A stretch of DNA of 64,000 nucleotides from Aedes albopictus (Eukaryota > Arthropoda > Insecta > Diptera > Culicidae). The position numbers were made by a program, and so were the translations under genes. The DNA is taken from contig NC_085137.1 of the NCBI RefSeq assembly GCF_035046485.1, positions 2,457,977 to 2,521,976 on the forward strand, in the 5' to 3' direction. The notes below the pieces were generated by a model that saw only the letters and a program-made list of their open reading frames with translations, did not search any database and was not told the origin of the DNA. This document shows positions 24,410 through 39,400 of this stretch, one piece after another (the stretch's first letter is position 1; each line of letters begins with the position of its first letter).

Positions 24410-25600
24410 GATAATTGTGGATATAAACCTTAATTACACATGTTTACAAAATAAAACGAAAGTCGTGAACTTCTGTCAACGACCAAAATTTTTGAAGCAC
24501 AATTTAGTGCTGATTTCGAAACCGACCTTCAAAAAGTTTAATGTAGAACAGTTTTTAAGTTTTAGCTCAATATCGAGTTTTGTAACTTTTCACAATATGT
24601 AATTTACTAAAATTCAAATATATTGCGTTTTGTTCAACCAATTTTAAATTTTTTTCCATAAATTAAAAGCTGAATACAATACCATTCGATCATCTGAATA
24701 CAGGATTTGCGTCAGTGTTGCGAATACTCACTTGCAAGTGTGATACTCACTTGCATCTATCTCAGTCCAGAAGCATGCTAGCAAAAAATGATGTTTAATG
24801 GGCTTTTGCATTGTTGTTTAATCTAAAAGTTTGCCGAGTTAAGTAAAGATCACAAACGCATACCAAAGTTGGGAGAGAGCTGTGAGTACGAGGTGAGTAA
24901 AATTCGTGTAATTTATACTCACCTAGTGCTCACAGCTCTCTCACAACTTTGATATGCGTTTGCGACCATTACTTTATTCAGCAAACTTTTAGATTAAACA
25001 ACAATCCAAAAGCCCTTCAAACATCATTTTTTGATATCATGCTTCTGGACTGAGAAAGAAGCAAGTGAGTATAACTTTTCGCTAGTGAGTATTCCCAACA
25101 CTGGCGTCAGATTGATGAAATTCAAGATATTGGCGAGTTTTAGGGACGATCTTCTTAAATTTTAGCAAAATTCCCAAAATTTTTTGAAGAAATGTATTTT
25201 TTTTAATAAGAAAAAAAAACAACTAAAAAATTCTTTCTCAACGTTTATTTGACATATCATATGTAGGCGAGTAACAGTAAAAATTTCAGCTCAATCGGAG
25301 CATTTATTACGGAGAATGAGATGTTTGAAGTGAGCGACTTTGCTTAAAAATAGAACAAAAATCGATTTCAAATCATCAACCTTGTATGGAAAGTCGAAAA
25401 AAATTCCCCTCTACTGTAATTTTTTTCCTTCGCGTTTTCGAACTCAGGGCATGATTCTACACCAAAAATTATCATCAGCTTACCGAGTTCAAAAATGCTG
25501 TAAACTAGTGTTATTAGGACAGTTTTTTTTCAGATATTTTTTTCTGGAACTCTGAGTTATTGATAATCTTTGAGTTAGTTCGATTTAAAAAAAAACAAAA
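24410..25600 (-). repeat. Rep-A copy 2 (reverse), interrupted by a foldback MITE
   Basis: Minus-strand counterpart of the repeat at 36.2-37.7 kb. It carries 'cgtgaacttctgtcaacga', 'tcgatcatctgaatac'-like and 'gcgagttttagggacgatc' blocks in the expected order. The copy is continuous apart from the insertion at 24713-25103. Confidence 0.75.
24713..25103. mobile_element. Foldback MITE with ACTCACTTGC ends, copy 1
   Basis: The termini 'cagtgttgcgaatactcact' and the inverse 'gtgagtattcccaacactg' enclose two long inverted arms ('cagaagcatg', 'aacaacaat', 'acaaacgcata', 'gagagctgtgag') around a centre near 24910. It lies inside Rep-A, where 'gcgtcag' appears on both sides. Same family as 55407-55809. 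Confidence 0.75.
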
Positions 25601-27414
25601 AATCTGGTGGCTAGAGAGAGAGGGCACGGCACCCCCCACCCCTGACCCCCTCTGGCTACACCCATGCTAATATCTATCTTCATCTTTTAAAAACAATCGA
25701 TAGTCTTTTCGATGGTTTGAACATTCTACTGTCTTTTCGTTCGAACGCGTGCACCAAATCTAATAAAAACAGAACTGCAATCTTAATTGTTCGACAATTG
25801 ACAAATTATTCTACTTATACATTTTATTTGGTAGTTTATTGTTATGAAGAAAACGAAAACTTCTTGATATTAGTCATGACAGATTCCGACAGAAGTGGGA
25901 ATCGAACTCAAACTCCGTGGCTTACGAATTACGATACGCCTAAACTGCCTATGATCGCATAATTGTCCCATATGAATAGGAAACCCAGCAAAGATATGAC
26001 TGATATGCGATCATGGGTAGTAAACGGCTGGCGTACTGTGCTTATTTCACCTTGCATGTTAGAGCATCAAGTTTCCAAAATAGCCCCCTCTGCCCAAATG
26101 GTCCTTAACCCTATTACTGCGTTCACTGACATCCAGCAAATTCTCAATAACCCGTAGAAAGAGCATTTTAGTCACGGTCATGCTAATGGTTATTATTGTG
26201 TGCAGTTCAGTCATCATTCCGGAAATTCCAGTCGTCAATAAACAAGTTGTGGGGTTTGCCATAATAAACAATAATGCCGTTCAAACGAAGATTTTCTTCA
26301 ATGCTTCTTTTTTTTCACGAACAGTAGAAAAGCAGGATGATGCGAAACAATTATTGTTAACCCTTTCTTTCACATGGGTTTCGTTTCGTTTTTCAAACGG
26401 TTGCACAAATCAAATACATACCTATATTGCTTTTTTTTATATTGACTTGATTATCAATCAAGTGAAACTTATCAAACAACTTCTGAAATTTCATTGGCTC
26501 ATTCCGAGAATAATGAATACAATCAAAAATTGCCTCGTTTATACTATTTTAATAATTTATGTTTTAGTTATTGATCCGTATGCTTTGAACGAAAATTCAT
26601 ATAGGGGAAGGTTTATGCGACAGATTGGCTAATTTTTTTTGGATAAGGACTTAATATATTTACCGAAAGCGGCATTTAAAACATATACCTACACTTCAAC
26701 ATAGCTTTTTACTCATGCTTGATTGAAAATAGAATGAAGAAAACTGACGAAGTTTCCAGTTTCCCTGTTGTTTGGGCTACAACAAGATAAAAGGGGTGAA
26801 TTCCAACCCGAGCAGAGGATACTATTTTGTATTTGCCTACTGTTCAAGATATGGAGCTGTCTATAGTATCGGTATCGCACGATATATCAGTTTTCATTCT
26901 TCTCGTTGGGATAAGCAGGTAAACAGCATGGAACAAAAGTGTTAAAAGCATCCGAATCGCCGTATCATTGAGCCTTTTCACACCTGCCCAGTATTCTCCT
27001 AAACTGAAGAGTAAACCTTTCTGATGTGTGGTCCAGATTATTTACAAAAGTTGATTGAGGATGCAACAGTTTTAGTTGTAGGTGATGTTAAGATAACCCG
27101 ATCAGCGTTTGGGAACAATTAAATGAAATGGAATTTCACATTCAAATAGAACTTGCCTGACTTGAGTAATCCGGGCACAGATTGAAGGCAGAAAGAAATC
27201 AAAGGGTTGATAAATTGATCAAATCAGTCAAATGCGAAAATTGCTTAAACATTATTATTAAATCGAAAGAGTTAAAAATAATTTGACTTCCAATTTCTAA
27301 TACATCTTTAATTTGATCACATATTGCTTTCATTCTGTGCTCGGGAAACCGAACAATACAAGGAGGAATGAATTAACACATCAGCCATATATTTCAATTT
27401 GTTGCCGCTTATGC
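25601..27414. other. No gene recognised; one tRNA-like remnant
   Basis: At about 25888-25962 the minus strand has a B-box-like region (antisense 'gggaatcgaactc') of the kind seen in SINE heads. A 150-codon open frame at 26180-26632 is AT-rich and has no recognisable motif. This is the region 3' of the AFG2A gene. Confidence 0.4.
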
Positions 27415-27420
27415 TTTATT
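27415..27420 (-). terminator. AATAAA poly(A) signal of AFG2A
   Basis: On the minus strand AATAAA lies 34 bp after the AFG2A stop codon. It is the first canonical signal downstream of the gene and fits a short 3' UTR. Confidence 0.65.
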
Positions 27421-27454
27421 CACACATTATTTCTCAATTAATTGTCGTTGGTGG

Positions 27455-30400
27455 TCACTGTCTCTGCTGTTTCAAATATTCGTCATACAACTGCAATAAT
27501 TCCCCACTTGTACGAGGCTTGACAACCGACAAAGCATGATCGAAGTATTTTCGCGATATTTCAGTGGCGTCGAATGATTCTTCTAAGGCTTTCAAAACTG
27601 CTTCCTGGCAAACTGCTTCGATTTCCGATCCGGAGTATCCATCTGTGCTGTCCACCAAAGCTCCGATTTCAACATCCGCGGCCACTGGAATCCTGGATAG
27701 TTTTATTCTGAATATTTCTTCACGGGTCTGCCGATCCGGAAGTCTAACGTAGATAATCCGATCGAGCCTTCCTGGTCGCATCAGAGCTTTGTCTATCAAA
27801 TCTGGTCGGTTGGTAGCTGCAATGATTTTAACGTTTTTAAGCGCACTAACTCCATCAATTTCCGTCAAAATTTGAGCAAGAACTCTCTCCTTCACCGAGC
27901 TTCCGGATTCCGAAGACCTTTCGCCACCAATTGCGTCTATTTCGTCAAAAAATATTATAGATGGAGCCACTTGTCGCGCCTTCCGAAATAATTCCCGAAC
28001 TGCTCGTTCGGATTCACCAACCCACATGGAGAATAATTCCGAGCCCTTGATGGACAAAAAGTTCAGTTTGCTCTCAGTAGCAATCGCTTTGGCAATCATC
28101 GTTTTGGAACAACCCGGTGGACCGAACATGAGCAATCCCCGTGGAGCGTTGATTCCGAGCCGGGCGAAGATCTCCGGTCGATGAATAGGCCAATCAATAA
28201 TCTGACGTAACTGGAGTTTCAAATCGTGCTGTCCTCCGATATCGGTCCAGCGTACGTTGGGACTTTCAATCAAAATTTCACGCATTGCGCTTGGTTTGAC
28301 ATGTTGTAGTGCTTGTTCCAGGTGATTGTAAATTATCAGCGTTTCTGCTTCATGCATTGCTCGTCCCACCAAACTCACCAAGTCAGCACCAACATAGCCA
28401 TGTGTTACGAGAGATATCTTTTTAACATCATTCAACTGTAGATTATGGTTGTGCAAGCTCACAATTTTCCATAATATCTCCTCTCGGGCACTTGCATCAG
28501 GAACGGGCAATTCAAATTCATAGTCTATGCGGCCACCTCTCCTCAATGATGGATGGAGGTTATCAGGATTGTCAGTGGTGCCTATAATGATCATCCTGGA
28601 GGCTTTCGAAGAGGTATGCAAACTATCCATCAGATTGACGAGGAACAGGGAAATACGTTTGATTATATCTGAGGATTCTGTTTTAGGACAAATGTTATGA
28701 ATTTCTTCGATAACTACAATGGTTGGGTTGGGATAGTTGGTGAATGCCTTTTCAAATATCTTTTTCAAGTTGGCTTCAGTTTCTCCGTAAAATTTGCTGA
28801 ATATTTCGGCGCAATCGACTTTAACTGCAAGACAGTTGAAATGGTTCGCTAGTGAATTGACGAGCATAGTTTTACCGGAACCAGACACACCGTACAACAA
28901 AATACCCCGGCTTGTGGGCGCTTGTAATGTGGATTTCCTTAGCCCTAACGCAATGCCAATGATTTCCATCATTTCTTTGATGATTTCTCCTAGCCCACCA
29001 ACGTTATCAAGAACGAACTTTGTTATCTTTGTTCTATCGGACTCGTCGACATTTTTTCGGCTTATCACAATCTTGGAATTGCAATCAATTTTGAAATACC
29101 GCATTGCTAATGACATATTTTCTAATTTGTCAACCAGTTCCTGGTGGTCTTCTCGAAGCATTGCATCCACCACATTGAAAGTGTACAGTTTGTTGCAAAG
29201 TCTGAGGCGCATAAGATTGTTCGCCGAGAGAAAACGTCCCTGGTAATGCCTGTGAAGCAATTTCAGAAAACTGCGCTCGCTTTTGAGGATTTCCTCAGCG
29301 TTGATCATGTCGGTACTCAATGATAAAACTTCGACACTGGGAATCCGTTTCCGAAAAGGTTTAATGCAAACAGGCGTACCGGTATTGAAGGTGATTTCAT
29401 CTGAAATATGTACGGACAGAAATGTTATAACACATTGATTAGAAATTGAAACCTTTATTGATGCACTAGTGGTTCAATCTTACATGTGTACTACCCTGTC
29501 TTTTCAAAATACACATGGGTGCCGCACTCGCATTTCAATTTATACGTTATCATTTAAATATAATATGAATATACAAAAATCTAGCCTTGTGTCTGAGCAT
29601 ATCCCAAAAAAAACAGCTAAACTATCATACCAGACTGAGACAATTATGCGCACACATGAAATGAGTGATTGCAAGAGAGACTAATGTCAAATCATGTTGG
29701 TGTCTTCAGCACATGTATTCCTTGCATTCCAACGAAAAATATTGCAGAAGACAGCTAGATGATCTGACGCTTTATTTTTTGTAAACTTTTGATTCTGAGA
29801 ATGGGTACTTCAATACAACAGTGGAATTTGATGTTAAGATAACATTGTGATTGAACATGAACACCCGTATGTACCACTTACAATACATTGAAATTTTGTA
29901 ATTATCAAAGTGTATATGATAGAATATACCTCCAGCAAGCTTTAGTACAAGCAGATGGAGGTGATCATTGTGATACACAAACGTGAGAGTGTTTTGAGTT
30001 ATCACATAATATCAAATAATCCTTAATAATCTTCACAACATGTACATTTCTTTGCATTAGTCGACCAAACCTCATAAAAATTGTTCAAAAAAGTACATTA
30101 ATGTATGTCTGCAAGCTGAATTATTGTTGTATATGTAGTAGATTAATAACCTGGGTCTCCAGTTAGCCTAGTGGTTAAGGCTATGGATCGCCAGTCCGGA
30201 GACGGCGGGTTCGACTCCCGTTCCGATCGGGAAAAATTTCTCGACTCCCTGGGCATACTGTATCATTGTGCTTGCCTCACAATATACAAAATCATGCAAT
30301 GGCAGGCAAAGGAAGCCCTTCAATTAATATCTGTGGAAATGCTCAAAGAACACTAAGTTGAAGCGAGGCAGGCTCAAGTTTCAATGGGGACGTAGAGCCA

Positions 30401-33400
30401 CAAAGAAGAAAGAAGAAGAAGTAGATTAATAGCGTTCATTCTTGCTTACAGATAGTTTCTGGAGTTTAGGGAAAGTTTTACCTATTACATTAACCATGAA
30501 AAATAAACTCACCCCATATCACCCTAAAATTGATAGAACTCATGTCAAAATAAATTTTATATATCGAAAACATCACAATAATATACACTAAGAAGCAAAA
30601 CGTTTAAAAATTTGGTAAAATTTTAAAGTATTCATTAGAAATTAAAACCACTATATGGAGGATCTTTTTTGTGCCAGTCACTGCAGAACCGTTTTCGAGT
30701 TTTAGCTCAATATCCAGTTTTAACATTTTTTTAAATATGAAATTTTCTGAAAGTCAAATATGTATATGTTTTGTTCAACCAATTTCAAATAATATCTTAA
30801 GTCCTTTTATCTTCCAATCTGAAAATTATTTCTAGCTGACTATTGGTAGTGTCAATAATCGATGTTGGTCATTAATGGTCATTGGTTAATTTTCCTATCT
30901 TCTCTCTCTAACAATTTGCCTCGCCAATTTGAAGATGGTAATCTCGAATTCTCAGATCAACAGCCAGGCAGATCAACTACCAAGCGAGCTTCTAAAATAC
31001 GGTGGAGAAGCACTGGTGAGAGTCATTACCAAGATTTGGGAGGAGGAAGTATTACCGGAGGAATGGATGGAAGGTATCGTGTGTCCCATCTACAAAAAGG
31101 GCGCCAAGTTGGATTGCGGGAACTACCGCGCGATCACACTACTGAGCGCTGCCTACAAGATACTCTCTCAAATTTTATGCCGCCGTCTATCACCGATTGA
31201 AAGAGAGTTCGTGGGGCAATATCAGGCTGGATTCATGGGTGAACGCGCTACAACGGATCAGATGTTCGCCATCCGCCAGGTGTTGCAGAAATGCCGCGAA
31301 TACAACGTGCCCACACATCACTTGTTCATCGATTTCAAATCGGCGTATGATATAATCGATCGAGAACAGCTATGGCAGATTATGCACGAATACGGATTCC
31401 CGGATAAACTGATACGCTTCATCAAGGCGACGATGGATCGAGTGATGTGCGTAGTTCGAGTATCAGGGACACTCTCGAGTCCCTTCGAATCTCGCAGAGG
31501 GTTACGGCAAGGTGATGGTCTTTCGTGCTTGCTGTTCAACATTGCGTTAGAGGGTGTAATAAGGAGAGCGGGGATAAACACGAGTGTTGCGATTTTCACG
31601 AAGTCCGTTTAGGGGCTGTCCATTAATTACGTAAGGGTTTGTAGGGGGAGGGGGGTGTTTAAAAAATCTTACGAGCCATACAAAAAATTGTTTGGCTCTC
31701 ATACAAAAAATCTTACAAGGGGGGGTGGGGGTGTCAAAAAATCGTAACAAATCCCTTATGTAATTAATGGACAGCCCCTTAGCTGCTTGGTTTTGCCGAT
31801 GATATTGATATTATTGCTCGTAAATTTGAGACGATGGCGTAAACGTACATCCGACTAAAGAGTGAAGCCAGTCGAATCGGATTAGTCATTAATGTGTCGA
31901 AGACAAAGTACATGATGGCAAAGGGCTCCAGGGAGGAATCACCGCGCCCGCCTCCCCGAATTTATATCGACGGTGATAAATCGAGGCGGTTGAAGAATTC
32001 GTGTACTTGGGCTCACTGGTGACCGCCGACAACGACACCAGCAGAGAAATTCAGAGGCGCATTGTGGCAGGAAATCGTGCTTACTGTGGACTCCGCAAAA
32101 CTCTACGATGGAATAAAGTTCGCCGTACACGAAGTAAACTATCTACAAAACGCTGATTAGACCGCGGGTCGTCCTCTATGGGCACGAAACATGGACCCTA
32201 CGTGCAGAGGACCAACGCGCCCTTGGAGTTTTCGAACGGAAGGTGTTGCGTACCATCTACGGCGGAGTGCAGATGGAAGACGGGACTTGGAGAAGGCGAA
32301 TGAACCACGAGCTGCATCAGCTGTTAAGAGAATCAACCATCGTCCATACCGCGAGAATCGGGAGGCTACGGTGGGCGGGTCACGTCATCAGGATGTCGGA
32401 TAGCAACCCGACTAAAATGGTTCTCGAGAGTCATCCGACCGATACAAGAAGACGTGGAGCGCAGCGAGCTAGGTGGGTCGACCAAGTGGAGGACGATCTG
32501 CGGACCCTACGCAGAGTGCGGAACTGGAGACAAACTGCCATGGATCGAGTGGAATGGAGACGGCTACTATGTACAGCAGAGGCCACCCCGGCCCTAGCCT
32601 GATTGGTAAGGTATCGCACAGAAGAGGCTGACAAACAATCAGCATATGCACTGCATGTGAGAATACACAATGATAAGTTGTCATTCCGTAATATGAAGTA
32701 GAATCTTAGATTACCATCTCAGTAGCAACAGAGCAATGGCGGATATTTCCCCGACGAACGGAACGTCCTTAACTCGTCTACGTTCTACCGCAATTTTTTT
32801 TGCAGTTTTTGTCGTCCACTGTCTCCTAGATTCATAACGCTAATGATGAGTTTGGGTATGTGAGTGTACCACATACCCACACCCACTCTTGCGTTACATT
32901 TTTGGGTCTGTGCGAGCTGAACTATGTCTTGTCCAGGGGGAGCGACACTAGTCGAAAAAAAGACCAAAAAAGTCGCTAAAACCCGCAAAAGTTCTGCGCC
33001 CAAGTAACCACAAGCATTATATCAAATCATTAATTCAGTAACAAATTTTGAAAACGACGTATAATCAATGGTGTAGCATTGATTATACGTCGTTTTCAAA
33101 ATTTGTTACTGAATTCAATCGTATTATAGTTTAGCTAAAGCAAGATAACTTTTATTCTACATCTGTCAAGTAATGAAGCGTTTAATCTACATTATGAAAG
33201 CATTGAAGCATACTGGGATTTTCACAATTCGGTATAGGGTATCGCGCCACTTGGGCGGTGGCTTCTATATTCGTCTGTTTTCCACTATAACTCAGTCAAT
33301 TTTGAACCATTTGACTTGAAATGTTGTACATGGGTAGATACTATACCTATCTCATCACATTCCAAAAGTTGTGTCAATTGGTTTAAATTTGACTGAGTTA

Positions 33401-36400
33401 TAGTGGAAAACAGACGAATATAGAAGCCACCGCCCAAGTGGCGCGATTCCCTATGTAGTTCTTGTCGAAATTTCGGCTTCCTGGTGCTGGATATCGCCAA
33501 GCAGTTTGCAGTCGAAGTGTGTTGCAGCCCCAGTGAGGAAACTCTCAAAACCTCACTGATGGCTTTTTCACTTCTGCTGCTGCTGCTGGCGCTCCATACT
33601 GCTGCTAACCGGGTCTCCGCTGCTGCAATTAACTTCGAAGCTGTGTCGTTTATGACATCCGTTTTCAGAATGAGCTTGGTACGGCAAAAACTCTGCTTTT
33701 ATATCCTATGTGCTGAATGGAGGGGAAATAGATTCTCCTTAGATTGAAGTTCACATTTTAGTTTTGGAAGGAGTCGTTTTTTTCTCAGTGTTTTTCAAAT
33801 CGTTATTATATTTTTTACACTACAATCTGATTTATTAAATCTGATTCATTTGAATTTTTTTTGGTTACATCTATATTACCTATATTCTAGAGTTCTATAG
33901 GGCCGTTGTTTGATGCTTCAATGTATTACCATGTTAAGCCTGGAACACATAGCGTCCGTTCCGTCGAGGTTTGCGTTTTTTTGACAGTTTTCCCATAGTG
34001 GTTTCGCAGCGCGGCGTCACGAACACTAATGCAAATCTACTGGTTGAAAATATGCCCATTTGATTTTGCCGGGAACAGCTGATTTTTGTTTACTATTTTC
34101 AACCAGTAACTCAGGTAGTGTTCGTGTAATGCAACGTGTACGTACACGCAACACCACTAAAAGCAGAAACCACTATGGGAAATGTGTCAAACTACTGTCA
34201 CGCACACGCAAACGTATGCATTGTGTGGGGCACTTTATTGCATCTTGCTTTGCTTTTTAGATTACCGTGCAAATGTTCAATCGTCTAAAATATTTGTTCA
34301 CACGTCAAACACCAAAGAAAGTAGCAAGTAAACAAACCGATTATTCCATGCACCACCCAAAAAGTGTAACCGACGCTTAAAATTTCTAGCAGCGAAACGA
34401 ATCAATGTATGCTGAAACTGGTGGGAACTATAGATAGTAGAGTAAACATAGATCCGCGGACACCGCTGACTAAAATGTTTCAAGCGTGTAAGTAGTAATT
34501 TTCAAAAGTGCGACGATTGAATATGACGTCATGCGTTCCATTGATGTTGTCCAAATCGTGACGTCATGCTCGTTTGGATACAGATTTTGACAGTTCGTTT
34601 GGATACAACGGATTCATCTTAGCGGATCTATGTTTACTCTACTATCTATAGTGGGAACATATTGTGGTGTGACAAAAAATTTCTGCAGGGGGTCGAATAC
34701 GGTGCAAAAAAAGCAATAAATGCTCTATGGCAATCAATAATGCAAGGATTTATTACTTTATATATGCCTTTACTAAAGCTTCCATTATTGTAAGTAGAAA
34801 AAAAAAATCTCAGTTCAAAAAAAAAACTGTTGAACATTTTTAGAAACAGAACCATTCAAAAGAAACAAACCCAACTTTTAATGGAATGCTGCGTAGGCGA
34901 AGCACTTAGATTATCATGCTGTTTGAAAACTTATCTTATGTATGATTGTGTTGGTTTCTGGTTGAATCAGATGCTGATGGAACATAAATTATGTGGGGTA
35001 TTGGTTTTCTTAGTTTCCCTAGTGCCCTGATTTCATAAAAGAAAGGATTAAATGGCTGTTTTATTGTTTCTTATTTATTGTATATTTTTTTTGGTGAAAG
35101 TGAGCACATATGAAAACAAAAAGAATAGAATCAACACCGACGAATTTATCTTCGTTTGTAAAATCAATCGGTTTTGTAATCGCTTGTTTTCGAATGAATT
35201 TGGGAGAGTAAGATAACTGATGGCATTCAGACCCCAGTACAACTTTTAAGACCTACTGAAAACACAACTTAATAAGGCACAAGCTGAGTATACGTTGCTT
35301 TATGATGCACATTTTTCCAGGTGCAAAATATATGGTAATCGTAGCACAGAACGTTCGCATCCGAGTTTCACCGTGGTCCAGCTTCAGCAGTCTAGGTTCA
35401 ATTCCCGAAATAGAATAGAAAACATCAGAGTGAGAGTATCGGAACAGGTGTTGAAAGATATCTATTTTTATCTTTTGTTGTCATGATGCCTTAATGCATT
35501 CCATACGATTTTATTGCATTAGCTATAGAGGTAATCACGTTCAAATGTATGCGTGCCTTTTTTGTAGATGTAGTTGTGAAACTGCGAGGAAAATATTTGC
35601 ACTCTTGCCCCGGACGTTAGTTTTATCATTATTTACCCGTTTTACCAAATTCGATTGGGTAATATTTGCATATGCAATCTGAACAGCCTTTCAATCGGCG
35701 TGCACTTTTGTGTGAGGAAAAACGTGCGCTAGTGTTCGTGTGTTCAAATGTCACTTATCTCTATATGGTACAAGCATTTTATATGCTTTAGCAATCACCA
35801 CAGTAAAGCTTGCTTTTAATCAACTTTTCGACTTTAAACCTAATTTAATGGTACCTGTATGACAAAACAACTATACCATCAGGGTACCAGATTCCGCTCA
35901 TCTAAGGCCAGTTTCGCAGAAAAACATCATCTGTTAAATGACTGTTAAGCCAATTTGTAATGTTTTTCCATTTTCTGTTAGTTCAATCTAAGTGCAATCA
36001 GATATAAATCAAGATTTATGTAAAACTTTTCATAAAAGTATGATTTTATTACATTTGGTGTGAGACCAAAGTGGTCCTAATTCCGCTCACGAACAAATTA
36101 ATGCCATCTTTTAAATAGAATTTTGCGGAAAAGTGCATTATTTTTGCAATTCTATGTTTTTACAATTATTTTTTCTTGTTCCGTAGGAGTGTATAACACT
36201 AGTTTACAGCATTTTTGAACTCGGTAAGCTGATGATCATTTTTGGTGTAGAATCATGCCCTTAGTTCGAAAACGCGAAAGAAAAAAATTAAAGTAGAGCG
36301 GAAATTTTCTCGACTTTCCATACAAGGTTGATGATTTGAAATCGATTTTTGTTCTATTTTTAAGCAAAGTCGTTCATTTAAAACATCTCATTCTCCATAA

Positions 36401-39400
36401 TCAATGCTTCGATTGATCTGAAATTTTTACTGTTACTCGCCTACATATGATATGTCAACCAAACGTCGAGAAAGAATTTTTAAGTTGTTTTTTTCTTATT
36501 GAAAAAAATACATTTTTTCAAAAAATTTTGGGAGTTTGGCTGAAATTTAAGATTTTTTTTTTTTTTTTTTTTTTTTTAACATAAAATTTTGTTTATTGAC
36601 GAAGAGTAATAAAAGTAATTACATAATAATTATTTACACTACATTGTCGATTTCAAACTCTAGTGTACCTACATCTATTACATTATTATTTTCCATAATA
36701 AAGATGACGTAATGCACAAACATTTTCAGTATTCTAATCTTCTTCTGTCTTGGAACATTTAGTAGTTGCGGTCTTAACAGATCGTCTATGGAAAAGCTGC
36801 GCCATCCTCGGAGCAGAGATGATATTTTCTGCTGTAGCAGCCTCCAGGCCGCCACTACTCGTACGCATGTGCTTAATTTATGTCTCGCAGGCCGCGTTGC
36901 AGTGTACGCAGTTTTCGCCGTCAGCTCTGTTCATTCTAAACATCAGCTTTCGATGCTCAAGCTTCGCGTTCACCAGCATGTATAGAATACTACGTTCATT
37001 TGAGTTCAGTTGCTTGGACGCAATATTTCGCCAGATTTGCTGCCAATTAGCAGCCGGATACTCCAGAGAAACTTTCGGTTCGTCGGTTTGGCTAATGTAG
37101 AATTTGTGAATAGTATCGGCGGAGAGGTTTTGCTGGATTTGAGGAGGGAGTAAGGGAACATTTGAAAGGATAAGCTTTAGGCAAGGACAATCTGCGGGTG
37201 GGTTGGGATTTACTTGGGAAATGAAGGATCTATAAAAAGGAATGGAATCGATTTCACGGATGCTACGGTTGATTAGCAAAGACTTGCATTTGAAAGTTGG
37301 CAACTGCAATTTCAAACCACCTGCTTCTTTATTTCGCGCCAGCTGAAGCATTGGTATCCTAGCCGGTACGCCTCTCCACATAAAGAAGATCGTCCCTAAA
37401 GCTCGCCAATATCTTGAATTTCATCAATCTGACGCAAAATATGTATTCAGATGATCGAATGGTATTGTATTCAGCTTTCTATTGATGAAAAAAGATTTAA
37501 AATTGGTTTAACAAAACGCAATATATTTGAATTTTAGTAAATTACATATTTTGAAAAGTTGTAAAACTCGATATTGAGCTAAAACTCAAAAACTGTTCTA
37601 CTTAAAATTTTTTGAAGGTTGGTTTCGAAATCAGCACTAAATTGTGCTTCAAAAATTTTGATCGTTGACAGAAGTTCACGACTTTCGTTTTATTTTGTAA
37701 ACTTGTGTAATAGGGATTAAACACACTGTGTACTAAAATCGGCAGATTTTACGATTTTGACGTATTTTTTTGCGTGAGCGGTTATCGGAATACATGAAAT
37801 TAGCTACAACTTTTTTGGGCCCAATAGACGCTCAAAAAAATTCATTGTTTTGTTTTTAAAATTTATGTTATCCGGTAAATATTGCATAAAATGGCTTTGC
37901 TCTCGTCTAATTCATATTGTCCAATCTCTCTCTCTCTCTTCTTGGCGTTACGTCCTCATTGGGACAAAGCCTGCTTCTCAGCTTAGTGTTCTATGAGCAC
38001 TTCCACAGTTATTAACTGAGAGCTTCCTCTGCCAAATGACCATTTTGCATGCGTATATCGTGTGGCAGGCACGAAGATACTCTATGCCCAAGGAAGTCAA
38101 GGAAATTTCCTTTACGAAAAGATCCTGGACCGTCCAGGAATCGAACCCGTCACCCTCAGCATGGTCATGCTGAATACCCGTGCGTTTACCGCCTCGGCTA
38201 TATGGGCCCTTATTGTCCAAGAATATCAGCACCGAAAAGAGTGTATTTATGCGCATAAACTTGATTTTTGCAACAGTGAGCGGCTATTGGGTCATGAGCG
38301 GCTACTGGTACACTGACGGTATATTGCATGTCATATAATACACTATAAAGCGAAATGAATGCTCTATATTCAGCGTCATGATTACTTGGGGAGCATCCGC
38401 TGTGAGCATATCACCATTTTGTAAGACATGACCAGGGGGAGCGACACTAGTTTTGCCAAGCCAAAAAAAACCTCAAAAAAAAAGTCGAAAAAAGTCAAAT
38501 ACAACACACTGAAGACGACCTTTACAGTTGAGGTCGAAATACGTATCTGTCAAAGGATGCAAATTCTTAGTGGAATTTAAAGGAACAGTACTTAACACGA
38601 TTTTATTTACTTACAGATATTCCCCTAACAAGCCCAGGTTAATCATCATATAAACAAATGTTCATACCGACCATGTTGTACGCTGTCCTAATTTGGTCGA
38701 GCTGTTGCAATACCAAAAAGAAGCAACTTTATAGAATTCGGAATAAAATTTTGGAAATGATTTTGAAGTTGCCTCCCTGTTATAATACTGTGGTGGTGTC
38801 AAACCATTGACACACCCCCCGTGTTCTAGAGCTGACCTTGTCAAAACGAGTCAGTTGTTGTCTAAACGAATGTGAGAAGAGCCGAGAAATAAAAGCAGAG
38901 TAAATCAGTGTTAATCCTCGCGTTTTATTGATCACGATCTTGGAAATCCCACATTGGTGACCCCGACGTGATCTCGGTATCGGTTTCCGAGTGTTCGCGA
39001 AAAAATCCGCGCGCGGATCGCAGTGCCAGTGATCAAAAATCGTAAACGTTTATTTTTCTACGACGCCATTTGCATTTTTCCACGAGCAAAAGGAACCGCG
39101 CAGTTATGCTCGGAAATGTAAATAATGCGACTTCGGCAGATGCAAGCGCTGCTGTTGCGACGGCGGCAGTGTCCGTCAAACTTCCAGAGTTCTGGAAAAA
39201 TGACCCATCGATGTGGTTTGCGCAAGCGGAGGCACAATTTGCCCTCGCAGGAATCGTGAGAGACGACACCAAGTATTACCACATCATCAGCCGTATCGAC
39301 CAAAGCATAATCTGCCACGTCTCCGATTTGATACAAAATCCTCCGGCTCAGCAGAAATACGACGCTGTCAAAACCCGTTTGATTTCGCGTTTTGAGTTGT

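Noticed and set aside
26180..26632. 150-codon plus-strand open frame
   Set aside because: AT-rich, hydrophobic by composition, no motif, no splice or poly(A) context.
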